A stretch of DNA of 64,000 nucleotides from an uncultured Myxococcales bacterium (GTDB lineage Bacteria; Myxococcota_A; UBA9042), in the NCBI GenBank assembly GCA_903924465.1, contig CAIYBN010000054.1, positions 101,503 to 165,502 on the forward strand, in the 5' to 3' direction. Shown piece by piece: positions 11,737 to 21,166 of this stretch (its first letter is position 1; each line of letters opens with the position of its first letter). Below the pieces are notes generated by a model that was not told where the DNA came from, searched no databases, and worked only from the letters and a program-made list of their open reading frames with translations. Both the position numbers and the translations under genes were made by a program.

Positions 11737-14700
11737 TCACGGGCTACAGCACAACACGCCGGTCACGACGGCCCACTGTGCGTTGTTGGTCTTGGAACAG
11801 CCCAACTGGGTCTGGGTCGCGCCGTCCGTTCCGGCATTCGGCGTGCAGGAGTTGGGCGTGGCGGACGACTGGAATCCGCAGCTGCCGCCGACCGCCGCCG
11901 CCCGCATGTCGTTGGTCTGGTCCGTGCAGGTGTTGCAGCCGCCGTTGCGGTTGGACGCATTCATGACCCAGCATCCGGTGGCTGCACCTTCGGCTGCGGT
12001 GATGGTGGCGAGCAGCGCCTTGTCCGCAGCGCTGGTCGAGCAAATGTGCCAGCCGGTTTGGCACAAAGCCGCCGCGCTCGCGCCATTGTTGACCGTGCCC
12101 GTGAACGTGCCGTTGCACGCGGCGATTTTCGGCTGTGCGGCCGGTGGCGTGATGGCCTCGCGTGTGCCGTCTGCGCAGCCTTCTTGTTTGCACGTCGACG
12201 AGCAGCCATCGCCGTTGACCAGGTTGCCGTCGTCGCAAGTTTCCCCGGTCGCGACCGTGAGCACGCCGTCGCCACACACGCCCGTGACGCAAGCGCCGCC
12301 GATGCAGATGTTGACGCCACCGCAGCCGGTGCCGTTGGCAAGGTTGGTGTACTGGCAACCGGTCGGCGCAATGCAGACGTCGGTCGTGCACGGATTGTTG
12401 TCATTGCAGACGAGCGCGGCACCGCTGCAGGCACCGCCCGCGCAGATGTCCGGACCGGTGCAGCCGTTGCCGTCGTCGCACGAGGCCGAGTTGAACGCGT
12501 GCGCGCAGCCCGTCGTGGGATTGCAGCTGTCGGTCGTGCAGACGGCGTTGTCGTTGCAATTGAGCGCGGCGCCGGCCACGCACACGCCGGTCTGGCATGT
12601 GTCGGCGACCGTGCAGACGCTGCCGTCCGCATCGCAGCCAGTGCCGTTGACGACGGGTGTGAAGAGGCACGTGCCGGTGTTCGGGTTGCAGCTGTCGGTC
12701 GTGCAGGTGTTGCCGTCGTTGCAAATCATCGCCGCGCCAGCGTTGCACACACCGCCGGAGCAGGCGTCGCCCTGGGTGCAGCCGTTGCCGTCGTCGCACG
12801 AGGCGTTGTTGGCGGTGTGTACGCAGCCGTTGACCGGATCGCAGCTGTCGGTCGTGCAGGGATTGCTGTCGTTGCAACTGAGCGAACCGCTGGCCACGCA
12901 ACTCGTGCTCTGACAGCTGTCATTCGGCGTGCAGACGTTGTTGTCGGCATTGCAGCTTGCGCCGCTGTTCTGGGCGGCCAACGCGCAGGCGCCCGTCGCA
13001 GGCGTGCAGGTGTTGCGCGCACACGTGGTGTCGCCCGTCGCGTCGCACGTGATGATCGTTGCCGGGTTGACCATGCACGTGTGCGAGCTCACCTGGCAAA
13101 TCAACGTGCCATCGCACAGATTGCCGTTCTCCAAGGGTGCGCAATCCGCGTTCTTCTGGCACTGGCACGTGCTCGCGCCGCCAACGCACACGCCCGCTGA
13201 GCACGTGTCGCCTTGGGTGCAGCTATTGCCGTCGTCGCACTGCGCGGTGTTGTTCGTGTGCGTGCAGCCCGTGCCAGAACTGCACGCGTCGTTGGTGCAG
13301 GGGTTGTTGTCGTTGCAGACCGTGGCCACGTTGATGGCGGCACCGGCACAGCTGCCATTGCTGCACGTGTCGTTCTGCGTGCACGCGTTGCCGTCGTTAC
13401 AGCCCAAGGTGTTGTTGGCAAAGACGCAGCCGACGCTCGGGTTGCAGGAATCGCTGGTGCAGACGTTGTTGTCGGCGCAGCCAATCGCCGTGCCGGTGCA
13501 CAAACCGGCGGAGCAGACGTCGCCCGTGGTGCATGCGTTGCTGTCCGAGCAACCCGCCGTGTTGAACGTGTGCAAGCAGCCGGAGCCGGCATCGCAGGCA
13601 TCGTCGGTGCACGGGTTGCCGTCGCCGCAGGCGGTCGCGACGTTGATGGCGGTGCCGGAACACACGCCGCCGCTGCAGCTATCGCCGGTGGTGCAGACGT
13701 TGTTGTCGTTGCAGCCAATGGTGTTGTTGACGTGCGTGCAGCCGATGGCGCTGTCGCAGGCGTCGTTGGTGCACGGATTGCCGTCGTCGCAGCCGATCGG
13801 GGCGCCCGCGCACAGGCCAACGTTGCAGACGTCGCCGGATGTGCACGCGTTGCCGTCGTCGCAGCCGCCGCCGACGTTGATGTGGCCGCACGCGCCGGTG
13901 CCACCGTCGCAGGTGTCCGTCGTGCAGACGTTGCTGTCGTTGCAGTTCTTGGCGGTGCCGGCGAGGCACGCGCTGGCAGCGCAGGTGTCGCCGACGGTGC
14001 ACGGGTTGTTGTCGCTGCACGGCGCGCTGTTGGCCACGTGCGTGCAACCGTTCGTGGCGTCGCACGCGTCGTCGGTGCACGGGTTGCCGTCGTCGCAGGT
14101 CATGCCGACGCCGGGGACGCACGTGCCCGCAGTGCATTGGTCGCCACTGGTGCAAACGGAGTTGTCGGCGTTGCAGGCGCCGCCTTCGTTGAGGTTCGCT
14201 GGGCTGCACAGGCCCGTCGCGGGCGTGCAGGTGTTCTTGGCGCACGTGGTATCGCCGGCCGCGCTGCACGTGATCACGGTCGCGGGATCCACCGAGCACG
14301 CGTGGCTCGCATCGCAAATCAGGGTGCCGTCGCACAAATTGCCGTTTTCAAACGCCGCGCAGTCGCTGTTTTTCTGGCACTGGCACGTGGACGCGCCGCC
14401 CACGCACGTGCTGTTGGCGCACGCGTCGTTGCTGGAGCAAACGTTGCCGTCGTCGCACGGGGCGGTGTTGTTGAGGTGAAAACAGCCGGCGGTCAAGTCG
14501 CAACCGTCGCTGGTGCACGGATTGTTGTCGTTGCAGGCTGTGAGCGGGTCAATCGCGGCGCCGGTGCACGCGCCGCTGCTGCACAGGTCGTTGGTGGTGC
14601 AGGCGTTGCCGTCGTTGCAGGGCAACAAGTTGGGTGTGCTGACGCAGCCGGTCGCGGCGGCACAGGAGTCCGCGGTGCAGACGTTGCCGTCGTCGCAGGT

Positions 14701-16224
14701 GATGGCAAATCCGGCGCAAATGCCGGCGCCACAGACGTCGTTGGTGCTGCACGCGTTCTTGTCGTCACAGGGCAAGGTGTTGTCGACGAAGATGCAGTCG
14801 CCGGCCAAGCTGTTGCACTGTTCGGTCGTGCATGGGTTGCCGTCGTCGCACACCACCGCCGCGCCAGGCGCGCAGCTACCGACCGCGCACGTGTCGCCCG
14901 TTGTGCACGGGTTGCCATCGCTGCATGCGGAGGTGTTGGGCAGGTGTTGGCAGCCGAGCGCCTTGTCGCACGTATCGTCCGTGCACGGGTTGCCGTCGTC
15001 GCAAAGCACGTTGGGGCCGGCGACGCACGTCGTGTCCTGGCACATATCTGGACCGGTGCAAACCGTGCCGTCGGCGTCGCAGAACTGGCCGGCGTTCTGC
15101 GCCGTGAAGACACACAGGCCGGTCGTTGGCGTGCAGACATTGCGTGCGCAGACGTTGTCCGCGGAAGCGTCGCACGTGACGAGCGTCGCGGGATTGACCA
15201 CGCAGGCGCCGGCGGTGCAGATCAGCGTGCCATTGCACAGGTTGCCGTCCTCCAGACCGACGCAGTCCGCCGTCGTCGCGCAGACGCACGTGTTGGTTCC
15301 GCCGCCCGCGCACGCGCCGCCGCTGCACGCGTCCTGCGGCGTGCACGGATTGCCATCGTCGCACGGTGCGGTGTTGTTCTGATGCGTGCAGCCGGACGTC
15401 AAGTCGCAACTGTCCGTCGTGCAGGGATTGCCGTCGTCGCAATTTGCCGTGCCGATCGATAGACCGCCGCCACACGAGCCGTTGAGCTGGCAAATCTCGT
15501 TGGCCGTACACGGATTGCCGTCATCGCACGGCAAGCCGGTGGACTTGTGTTGGCAGCCCGCGTCGCCGTTGCAGGTGTCCTCGGTGCAGGCGTTGCCATC
15601 GTCGCAATTCGTGTTCGGCCCGGCCTGGCAGATGCCGTTGCCACAGACTGGGATGGCGCAAGCGAAGAGCAAACCGGCACAGTCGGCGTCCGTCACGCAG
15701 GTCGTCGCGCCGGTATCGGTGTCGCTGGCATCGCTTGTACTCCCGTCGTCCGTTGCGGTGGCATCGTCGGCATCGCCCACGGCCGCATCTGCGTCGTCGG
15801 GTGCTGCGTCCGTCACATCGAAGTCAACGCCGCTCACGTCGTTTGCCGCGTCGGTCGCGTCGGTCGCCGTTGCGTCCTGTGGGTTTGCCGCGCCATCGGC
15901 GTCGTCCAACTCAAGGCCGTCGGGCCACTGCGCATCGTTGCCGTCGGGGTACAGCACGTCGTAGGCCAAGCCTTCACCGGAAGCGTCCTGCCCCGAAACG
16001 TCCGCGCCCGTCGCGTCGCTGGTTTGGCCGTCGCTGGCATCACTGCCGGTCAACTGGCCAATGTCATCGAGGCCGTAGCCCTTCACGTTCGTCGGATCCT
16101 GGACTGGGGCATCGTCGCCGCACGCAGCCAGCATCGTGAGCAGGGCGGCCAGCAGCAATGTGCCGGGATGCCGTTTGCCCAGACCTTCGGGCACTTTCAG
16201 CCAATTTTGCCGAGAATATCGCAT
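11737..16224 (-). CDS. Giant CDDGN-repeat surface lipoprotein
   Basis: 1495 residues. The lipobox LAAC sits near residue 35, followed by about 130 residues of Asp/Ala/Thr-rich acidic spacer. From about residue 180 to 1310 there are about 30 Cys-rich units alternating between two forms: C-[DN]-D-G-N-P-C-T-x-D-x-C-D...G-C and C-D-D-G-N-x-C-T-x-x-D-x-C. Three larger modules interrupt these (near residues 313, 614 and 1019), each with CxCxxxxDCxxxExGNLCxGTLIC, an NPAT[IVL]xTC segment and a CARNxCTPxTGxC segment. After a CGDGxxxxGETCDDGN unit (DUF4215/Myxo Cys-rich repeat type) comes a C-terminal domain of about 140 residues with LCQTGWHICST and five more Cys. Disulphide-rich, cell-surface and adhesive or Ca-binding roles are inferred. 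Highly repetitive DNA makes assembly errors possible. Confidence 0.85.
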   Translation of the reverse strand: MRYSRQNWLKVPEGLGKRHPGTLLLAALLTMLAACGDDAPVQDPTNVKGYGLDDIGQLTGSDASDGQTSDATGADVSGQDASGEGLAYDVLYPDGNDAQWPDGLELDDADGAANPQDATATDATDAANDVSGVDFDVTDAAPDDADAAVGDADDATATDDGSTSDASDTDTGATTCVTDADCAGLLFACAIPVCGNGICQAGPNTNCDDGNACTEDTCNGDAGCQHKSTGLPCDDGNPCTANEICQLNGSCGGGLSIGTANCDDGNPCTTDSCDLTSGCTHQNNTAPCDDGNPCTPQDACSGGACAGGGTNTCVCATTADCVGLEDGNLCNGTLICTAGACVVNPATLVTCDASADNVCARNVCTPTTGLCVFTAQNAGQFCDADGTVCTGPDMCQDTTCVAGPNVLCDDGNPCTDDTCDKALGCQHLPNTSACSDGNPCTTGDTCAVGSCAPGAAVVCDDGNPCTTEQCNSLAGDCIFVDNTLPCDDKNACSTNDVCGAGICAGFAITCDDGNVCTADSCAAATGCVSTPNLLPCNDGNACTTNDLCSSGACTGAAIDPLTACNDNNPCTSDGCDLTAGCFHLNNTAPCDDGNVCSSNDACANSTCVGGASTCQCQKNSDCAAFENGNLCDGTLICDASHACSVDPATVITCSAAGDTTCAKNTCTPATGLCSPANLNEGGACNADNSVCTSGDQCTAGTCVPGVGMTCDDGNPCTDDACDATNGCTHVANSAPCSDNNPCTVGDTCAASACLAGTAKNCNDSNVCTTDTCDGGTGACGHINVGGGCDDGNACTSGDVCNVGLCAGAPIGCDDGNPCTNDACDSAIGCTHVNNTIGCNDNNVCTTGDSCSGGVCSGTAINVATACGDGNPCTDDACDAGSGCLHTFNTAGCSDSNACTTGDVCSAGLCTGTAIGCADNNVCTSDSCNPSVGCVFANNTLGCNDGNACTQNDTCSNGSCAGAAINVATVCNDNNPCTNDACSSGTGCTHTNNTAQCDDGNSCTQGDTCSAGVCVGGASTCQCQKNADCAPLENGNLCDGTLICQVSSHTCMVNPATIITCDATGDTTCARNTCTPATGACALAAQNSGASCNADNNVCTPNDSCQSTSCVASGSLSCNDSNPCTTDSCDPVNGCVHTANNASCDDGNGCTQGDACSGGVCNAGAAMICNDGNTCTTDSCNPNTGTCLFTPVVNGTGCDADGSVCTVADTCQTGVCVAGAALNCNDNAVCTTDSCNPTTGCAHAFNSASCDDGNGCTGPDICAGGACSGAALVCNDNNPCTTDVCIAPTGCQYTNLANGTGCGGVNICIGGACVTGVCGDGVLTVATGETCDDGNLVNGDGCSSTCKQEGCADGTREAITPPAAQPKIAACNGTFTGTVNNGASAAALCQTGWHICSTSAADKALLATITAAEGAATGCWVMNASNRNGGCNTCTDQTNDMRAAAVGGSCGFQSSATPNSCTPNAGTDGATQTQLGCSKTNNAQWAVVTGVLCCSP

Positions 16225-16296
16225 GAATTACCCCAAAATTTTACCGATCGCCATCATAACGATGCTCGGGACGCCGTCAAGGCTTGAGTGGACGGG

Positions 16297-17805
16297 TCAC
16301 TGGCGATGTGCGACGGGCTTCGCGTGCAGCCGATACAGCCGCCACGTGCCAGACGCTGACGTGGGCTCGAATTCGCCGGTCTGCGCCAAGCGAATGTGCA
16401 ACGACGGCGGCGCATTCACGAGCGCAACGTCGAAGTATTGGGCGTCGGACGGTTGGAACCGATCCGGAAACCATTCCATGATGGGCGTAAAGCCCTCGCT
16501 GCGGGGAGCGCGGTAGCGGACCAGGCTCGAACCGTGTTCGGCAAAGCTGAAATTGAGCGTCCCACCGTGCAGCGCTTGCGCATAGGCGAACAGTTGCAGA
16601 AATGGGTCGCCGGCGATGATGTCGCTCTTGCGAACAAAGTCGAGGCCCACGACGCGCGACCCGTCGGGCACCTGAGCGAGCGCCGTCTCGAGCCCAAGCA
16701 GTTCCTCATTCTCAAAGGCCATCCACGACGCCGTGGTGGCCGTCACGAACAAGGTCAGCGTCGCGAACGAGAGCAGAAGCATCAGCGCGGGGCGAATACG
16801 CGGTGGTGGCGGCACGGCGAGAATCGCCAGCACGTAGGCGGGCCCCAGCCACCTGGAGGCAAAACCTAGCGTGTTCAGGTACTTGTTGGGAGCGAGCAGC
16901 GCGGTTGCGAGCAGCAGCCCCGCGAGTGCCGCGAGTCCGCGGTCCAACTTTCGCTCGCTGTCTCGTGTCGCAATCGCCCCGGCGATGACGTACAGCGTGG
17001 CCAGCCCGACGACCACGCTCTCCAGAGGCCCCTGCAGCCCGCCCAACGCCGACGAAACCCACGCGTCGGGAAGGACTCGCTGCCAGGGGAGCGTACTCCA
17101 GCGCGCGCCAACCTCGAATCCGCCGGCGGAACGTTCAGCGCCAAGTCGCCACGACCAGAACGCAGCCGCGACGAAGGGCACGGAGAGCGGCGCGATGCGG
17201 CGCAGGCAGGTGCGGGCCGTTGTCCGTTCCGCCACGGAGAACACGACGACGCCGACCAACGTGGCACCGAGCCACAGCACATGTGCGCCGTACAACGCGG
17301 CGGCGACCAGCCAGAGTAGCATCCACCGCCTGCGGGAAAGCGTGGGCCGCGACAGCAGGCCCATGTAGACGGCACACAAGGGCCAGCCAACAAGAAACTC
17401 AATGAATCCCCAATAGAGCGGATGGGCGAAGACAAAGACGCTCGCGAGCACGAAGGCACTTGGGCGACGGCCGCGTTCGTGCGCGAGCCACGCCGTTGCG
17501 GTGATCCAGGCGGCCACCAGCAGAGCGAGGGTCAGCCGTCCGGCGACGAGAGGCGCCGCAACAAGCGAGCTCAGCGCGACGAACAGGTACGCGAGACCAT
17601 TGGGCGCCCACCACTGGACGACATACGGCCCATGCGGATGGCGGATTGCCTCGGCCAACAGCTGCATTTGTGCGAGGTGTTGGGGAAGATCGGTCGCCGG
17701 CGGAAACGTCACCGCGGCAAGCGGCAGACACGCAAGCACCACGACGCACGTCGCGACGAGCACAAGCACGCGGCGGCTGTTCCCATGGACCGTAGCGAGG
17801 CTCAC
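16297..17805 (-). CDS. Polytopic GT-C-like membrane protein
   Basis: 502 residues with about ten membrane helices and a small C-terminal soluble region. The first extracytoplasmic loop has PATDLPQHLAQ, the Asp/His motif position typical of GT-C glycosyltransferases, which use lipid-phosphate sugar donors. It is a paralogue of the protein encoded at 51621-53285. The two share the DLPQHLA loop and a C-terminal block GxRVVGLxF...PFxxxFA...GGxxxFSFA, here GSRVVGLDFVRKSD and GGTLNFSFAEHGSS. The substrate is unknown; cell-surface polysaccharide or protein glycosylation is plausible. The start may be GTG or ATG near 17805. The 72-bp gap to the next minus-strand lipoprotein gene would allow read-through. 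Confidence 0.68.
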   Translation of the reverse strand: MSLATVHGNSRRVLVLVATCVVVLACLPLAAVTFPPATDLPQHLAQMQLLAEAIRHPHGPYVVQWWAPNGLAYLFVALSSLVAAPLVAGRLTLALLVAAWITATAWLAHERGRRPSAFVLASVFVFAHPLYWGFIEFLVGWPLCAVYMGLLSRPTLSRRRWMLLWLVAAALYGAHVLWLGATLVGVVVFSVAERTTARTCLRRIAPLSVPFVAAAFWSWRLGAERSAGGFEVGARWSTLPWQRVLPDAWVSSALGGLQGPLESVVVGLATLYVIAGAIATRDSERKLDRGLAALAGLLLATALLAPNKYLNTLGFASRWLGPAYVLAILAVPPPPRIRPALMLLLSFATLTLFVTATTASWMAFENEELLGLETALAQVPDGSRVVGLDFVRKSDIIAGDPFLQLFAYAQALHGGTLNFSFAEHGSSLVRYRAPRSEGFTPIMEWFPDRFQPSDAQYFDVALVNAPPSLHIRLAQTGEFEPTSASGTWRLYRLHAKPVAHRQ

Positions 17806-18182
17806 AGCTGGGCAATCCGACGGAGCGGCTGACGGAAATCCATGTCACACTCTCGTCGCATCTGACTAGGATGCCAAGACTTTCTCGTGGAGCGGGGCCG
17901 CTGCCCGCCGGACGCTCCGACACGTGCCGAGCCGCGCCGGTCGGCAGCGTACGCAGCGGGGCAAACCGTGTCAATTCGCAGTCCGAATGCGGTCAGTTTG
18001 GCCGCAGATCCCGCGACGTGCGAGCCATTTCGGGTCGGGCGCCCTTGACATGTCCCGCGGGTTCACTGACGATCTTCTTTCGACCGGCGGCGAATTGCGG
18101 TGCCATGGCTGCACCTGCTTTGGGCTTCGCGGTGACCGGTTGAAGTAGCCTGACGACGACCTGTCGCGCAAGAAGGATCTAC
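17806..18182. other. Divergent intergenic region
   Basis: 377 bp between the GT-C-like gene (minus) and the methyltransferase gene (plus). No frame here looks protein-coding and I see no clear hairpin. It should hold both promoters, but no convincing -35/-10 pair is visible in this GC-rich DNA. Confidence 0.5.
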
Positions 18183-18908
18183 GTGGCATCCCAAAAATCG
18201 TCCCAAGTCGCGTCATCGTCGGCAAACGTGCCCTCGCGCGGCCGTCTGCATGCACCGCAAGTGTTTGGACGCGCGGCGATGCGCCCGATCATCGCCGCTT
18301 TGCCGCCAGTGGAGGCTGCGTACGCGATGGCGCGCTTCACCATCATGCGTTCGAAATTGCTGAGCGTGATGGATCTCCTTTTGCCGGCCGAGGGTCGAAT
18401 TCTGGACGTCGGCTGCGGTTTTGGCCTGTTCGCCGCGTATTTTGCCCAGACGGAGCCTGGCCGCGTGTTCACCGGCGTCGATTCCAACGCACGCCGCATC
18501 GCGATGGCGCAGAAAGTCATGCAGGCGATTGGCCACGAGGGTGACGAGTTCCTGGCCTGCGACGCGCGCGACGTCCAGGTTGCCGGGCCGTTCCAGGGCG
18601 CCTACCTATTGGACGTCATGCACCACGTGCCGAAGGACGACCAGGAAGCGCTGTTGCGGCGGTTGGTGGATCTGCTGGCGCCGGGCGGCGTATTGATTCT
18701 CAAGGACATCACTACGGAACCGTATCTGGGTCTGAAGTTTACCGAGTATCTGGACCGGCTGATGGTCGGGTGGAATGAGCCGTTGGCTTACCGGCATCAC
18801 AGTGAATGGGGTGAGATGCTGGCCGGGTTTGGGATGCGCATCCGCGCCGTTCGCGTCCCGGACGTGCTGCCCTATCCTCATGTGGTCATTGCGGCATGGA
18901 AGCCATGA
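18183..18908 (+). CDS. SAM-dependent class I methyltransferase
   Basis: 241 residues, GTG start with AAGGA 5 nt upstream. Rossmann methyltransferase motifs are in order: GRILDVGCGFGLFAAYFA (motif I, SAM glycine loop), FTGVDSNARRIAMA (acidic motif II), FLACDARDV (motif III), GAYLLDVMHHVP (motif IV) and LLAPGGVLILKDI (motif VI). The N-terminal 65 residues are helical and lack a signal peptide. The protein is cytoplasmic, and its substrate cannot be predicted beyond a small molecule, lipid or sugar. Its end overlaps the next gene, a membrane glycosyltransferase, so the two probably work in one pathway of surface glycan or lipid modification. Confidence 0.85.
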   Translation: MASQKSSQVASSSANVPSRGRLHAPQVFGRAAMRPIIAALPPVEAAYAMARFTIMRSKLLSVMDLLLPAEGRILDVGCGFGLFAAYFAQTEPGRVFTGVDSNARRIAMAQKVMQAIGHEGDEFLACDARDVQVAGPFQGAYLLDVMHHVPKDDQEALLRRLVDLLAPGGVLILKDITTEPYLGLKFTEYLDRLMVGWNEPLAYRHHSEWGEMLAGFGMRIRAVRVPDVLPYPHVVIAAWKP

Positions 18909-20347
18909 ACCTGACAACGGATTCTGAGGCGCCGCCTGCAACCGAACGTCATGCTCAGTGGCTTCTTGGGGCGGTCCGCGTCATCGCTGCGGGCATCTTT
19001 GCGCTGACGCTTGTCAAATCCGTGCACGGCAGCCAAACGCGCTTTGTCGCACCGATTCTTGCAGCCGCGTTCGCCGTCGCGCTCATCGGCGTCTCCCATT
19101 CCCTCGAGCGCGGCGTTTCCTGGCTGGCGCGCTTGTCGACCGCACAATGGCTCTGGCTCTTTGGCCTTGTCGCGTTTGCACTGCGCCTCGGCTGGGCGCT
19201 CTTCGCACATCCCGAGCCACTCTCCGATTTTGCCACGTACCGCGACCTCGGTCTGGATCTCTGTCGCCACGGCCAATACGGCTATCCTACGCCCAGCGCG
19301 TATCGACCGCTCGGGGCGCCCGCGTTGGTCGCGCTCATCTCCTGTGGTGGTTTGCCGTTTCCGTTGACCTTTTGGCTAGCCAACGCGGCGTTTTCTGCCG
19401 TAACGACAGCGGGTGTCTTCCTGCTCGCACGGCGGTTGGGCGGCGCGGACGTCGGCAAGATTGCCAGCCTTCTGTGGGTTTTCTGGCCATCCCAAATCGC
19501 GAGCTGTGCGTTGATTGCCACGGAACCGTTGTGCACCATGCTGTTGGTCTGGACGGTCGTTCTGGCGCTGGATGTGACTGAACGACCGCGGTGGTCGCGG
19601 ATCATCCTGGTCGGCCTGCTGCTCGGTGCGACCACGTACACCCGGTCCAATGCGATCCTACTGGCGCCACTGTGGTTCGGCTATGCCGTCTTTCGGCGTC
19701 GCTGGCGCCTTGCCGGGTACGCCGCGGTGGTCACGATCGTGATGCTGGCGACGCTGTTGCCGTGGGGCTTGCGCAATCAGGCGGTGATGGGGGAGTTCAA
19801 CCTCACGACGCTCAACGGCGGTGTGTGGCTCACCTACGGCAACTTCGACCAAGCGAGTGGCGGCTACATGCAGTTGCCGTTCACGATTCCCGGCCAGACC
19901 GAGGTGGAGCAAAATCGCGCTGGTTATCGTCTGGCCAAAGAGTGGATTCTCACCCATCCCGGACATTTTCTCCGTCTCATTCCGTTCAAGCTCAAGGCGA
20001 CATTTGACGTGGATATGGCCGAAGTCTCCTGGTCGACACGTGAAGCGCGCATGGCCAGTCTTTCTGAACCATTGATGATTTTCGCACAGTCCTGGTATCT
20101 CGCCCTGACCGCATTGTTTCTTGTGGGTGCCTGGCGCGCGCGTGCGGCGTCGATGGCGCGGGACGCCCGAGCGCTCCACGCGCTTGAGTGGCACTTGATT
20201 GTCCTGGGGACGTGGATCGTTGTGCATACGTTCTTTCCAGGCGATGCCCGCTATCATGCGCCGCTGCTGCCGTGGTATTGCGGCTTTGCAGCCATCGCGC
20301 TGGCCGGTCGCGACCGAGCCGCGCAGTCCAACGGGGCGACGCGATGA
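18896..20347 (+). CDS. ArnT/PMT-type GT-C glycosyltransferase
   Basis: 483 residues with about eleven membrane helices. The first large loop has LSDFATYRDLGLDLCRHGQYG and then AYRPLGAPALVAL, matching the (D/E)xxYxxxAxxL...RPPGYPxxLA pattern of dolichyl- or undecaprenyl-phosphate-sugar glycosyltransferases of the ArnT/PMT_2 superfamily. TYTRSNAILLAPLW and LPWGLRNQ also fit the family. It would transfer a sugar from a polyprenyl-phosphate donor to an acceptor on the periplasmic side. It overlaps the methyltransferase gene by 13 nt. An alternative ATG at 18905 would give an ATGA-type 4-nt overlap and is equally plausible. Neither start has a good ribosome binding site, which suggests translational coupling. 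Confidence 0.8.
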   Translation: MEAMNLTTDSEAPPATERHAQWLLGAVRVIAAGIFALTLVKSVHGSQTRFVAPILAAAFAVALIGVSHSLERGVSWLARLSTAQWLWLFGLVAFALRLGWALFAHPEPLSDFATYRDLGLDLCRHGQYGYPTPSAYRPLGAPALVALISCGGLPFPLTFWLANAAFSAVTTAGVFLLARRLGGADVGKIASLLWVFWPSQIASCALIATEPLCTMLLVWTVVLALDVTERPRWSRIILVGLLLGATTYTRSNAILLAPLWFGYAVFRRRWRLAGYAAVVTIVMLATLLPWGLRNQAVMGEFNLTTLNGGVWLTYGNFDQASGGYMQLPFTIPGQTEVEQNRAGYRLAKEWILTHPGHFLRLIPFKLKATFDVDMAEVSWSTREARMASLSEPLMIFAQSWYLALTALFLVGAWRARAASMARDARALHALEWHLIVLGTWIVVHTFFPGDARYHAPLLPWYCGFAAIALAGRDRAAQSNGATR

Positions 20348-20539
20348 CCATTTCAGGCAGAGCGCCACAGCGCTTTTGTGGCCTGCGAAGTCATGTGCTG
20401 GGTAGCAAGTCACGAAAGTCCTTACAGTTCGCAACTGTGCGACGTTGACACCGCGCTCCGCGGCGCTCAAACTTCGCGCCGGCGACGCCGGGTCGCTGAC
20501 AGATCGGACACGGTTTGCGGCTGACTACCGCGCTGGACA

Positions 20540-21166
20540 ATGGACATGGCTCGTTCCGCGACTTCTGCTCGAATTTTCCTCCCCGCAATCAGCGTCTTGT
20601 TGTTGGTCCTGAGCGCCTGCGGCTCGACCAGCGGCGGCGGCGGCGGCGCGGCGGGCGCAACCATCGGCGCGCCGTGCAATTCCGCGCTCCAGAAGGAATT
20701 GTGCAATGGCACCGCGCGCTTGGCGTGCATCTCAAACGTCTGGGCGATTCTCGCGACGTGTCCGAGCGGCCAAAAATGTGTCGTCACGCCAGCGGCCGAC
20801 GGCAAAGGCATGCAAAGCGGCTGCCTGGACAGCGGTTCCGGCGGCGACGCGGTTTCCGGCGACGGTCAATCGCTGGACGGAACGACCGGCGACGTGAGTA
20901 CGGTCGACAGCTCGCCGGATGTTCAGGAAGTCGGCGGCACGGACGCGGCGGTCACGGACGACGGCACCTGCACGAACGGCCAGGCGTGCGACGACGGCGA
21001 CGGCTGCACACAGAATGACCATTGCACGGGCGGCCAATGCAACGGCACGCCAACGAATTGCGATGACAGCGATCCGTGCACGGCTGATTCCTGCTCGGGC
21101 GGTAGCTGCCAGCACACGGCCGTGACCTGCGCGGACGGCACCACCACAGCCAGGCGTTGCCGCTGA
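20540..21166 (+). CDS. N-terminal part of a frameshifted Cys-rich lipoprotein
   Basis: 208 residues. The signal peptide has lipobox LLVLSAC, followed by a Gly/Ala stretch, a small Cys-containing segment (APCNSALQKELCNGTARLAC) and an Asp/Gly-rich acidic spacer. Two CDDGDGCT/CDDSDPCT repeats end in TCADGTTTARRCR and a stop. The stop falls where such repeats usually lead into a further domain. The following frame (-1 relative to this one) continues at once with a PPC-like beta domain that has no signal peptide of its own. I read the two as one gene, 20540-22422, broken by a frameshift near 21130-21165. A sequencing error and a real mutation look the same here. Confidence 0.7.
   Translation: MDMARSATSARIFLPAISVLLLVLSACGSTSGGGGGAAGATIGAPCNSALQKELCNGTARLACISNVWAILATCPSGQKCVVTPAADGKGMQSGCLDSGSGGDAVSGDGQSLDGTTGDVSTVDSSPDVQEVGGTDAAVTDDGTCTNGQACDDGDGCTQNDHCTGGQCNGTPTNCDDSDPCTADSCSGGSCQHTAVTCADGTTTARRCR

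Noticed and set aside
11458..15462. Long plus-strand open frames (580 and 749 residues, Val/Ala-rich) opposite the giant lipoprotein gene
   Set aside because: They are antisense shadows: repeated Cys/Asp codons on the minus strand read as repeated Ala/Val/Thr codons with no stop. They have no domain character and no good ribosome binding sites.
17399..17974. 191-residue minus-strand frame overlapping the start of the GT-C-like gene
   Set aside because: It lies in another frame of the 502-residue membrane protein gene and shows no helices or motif of its own.
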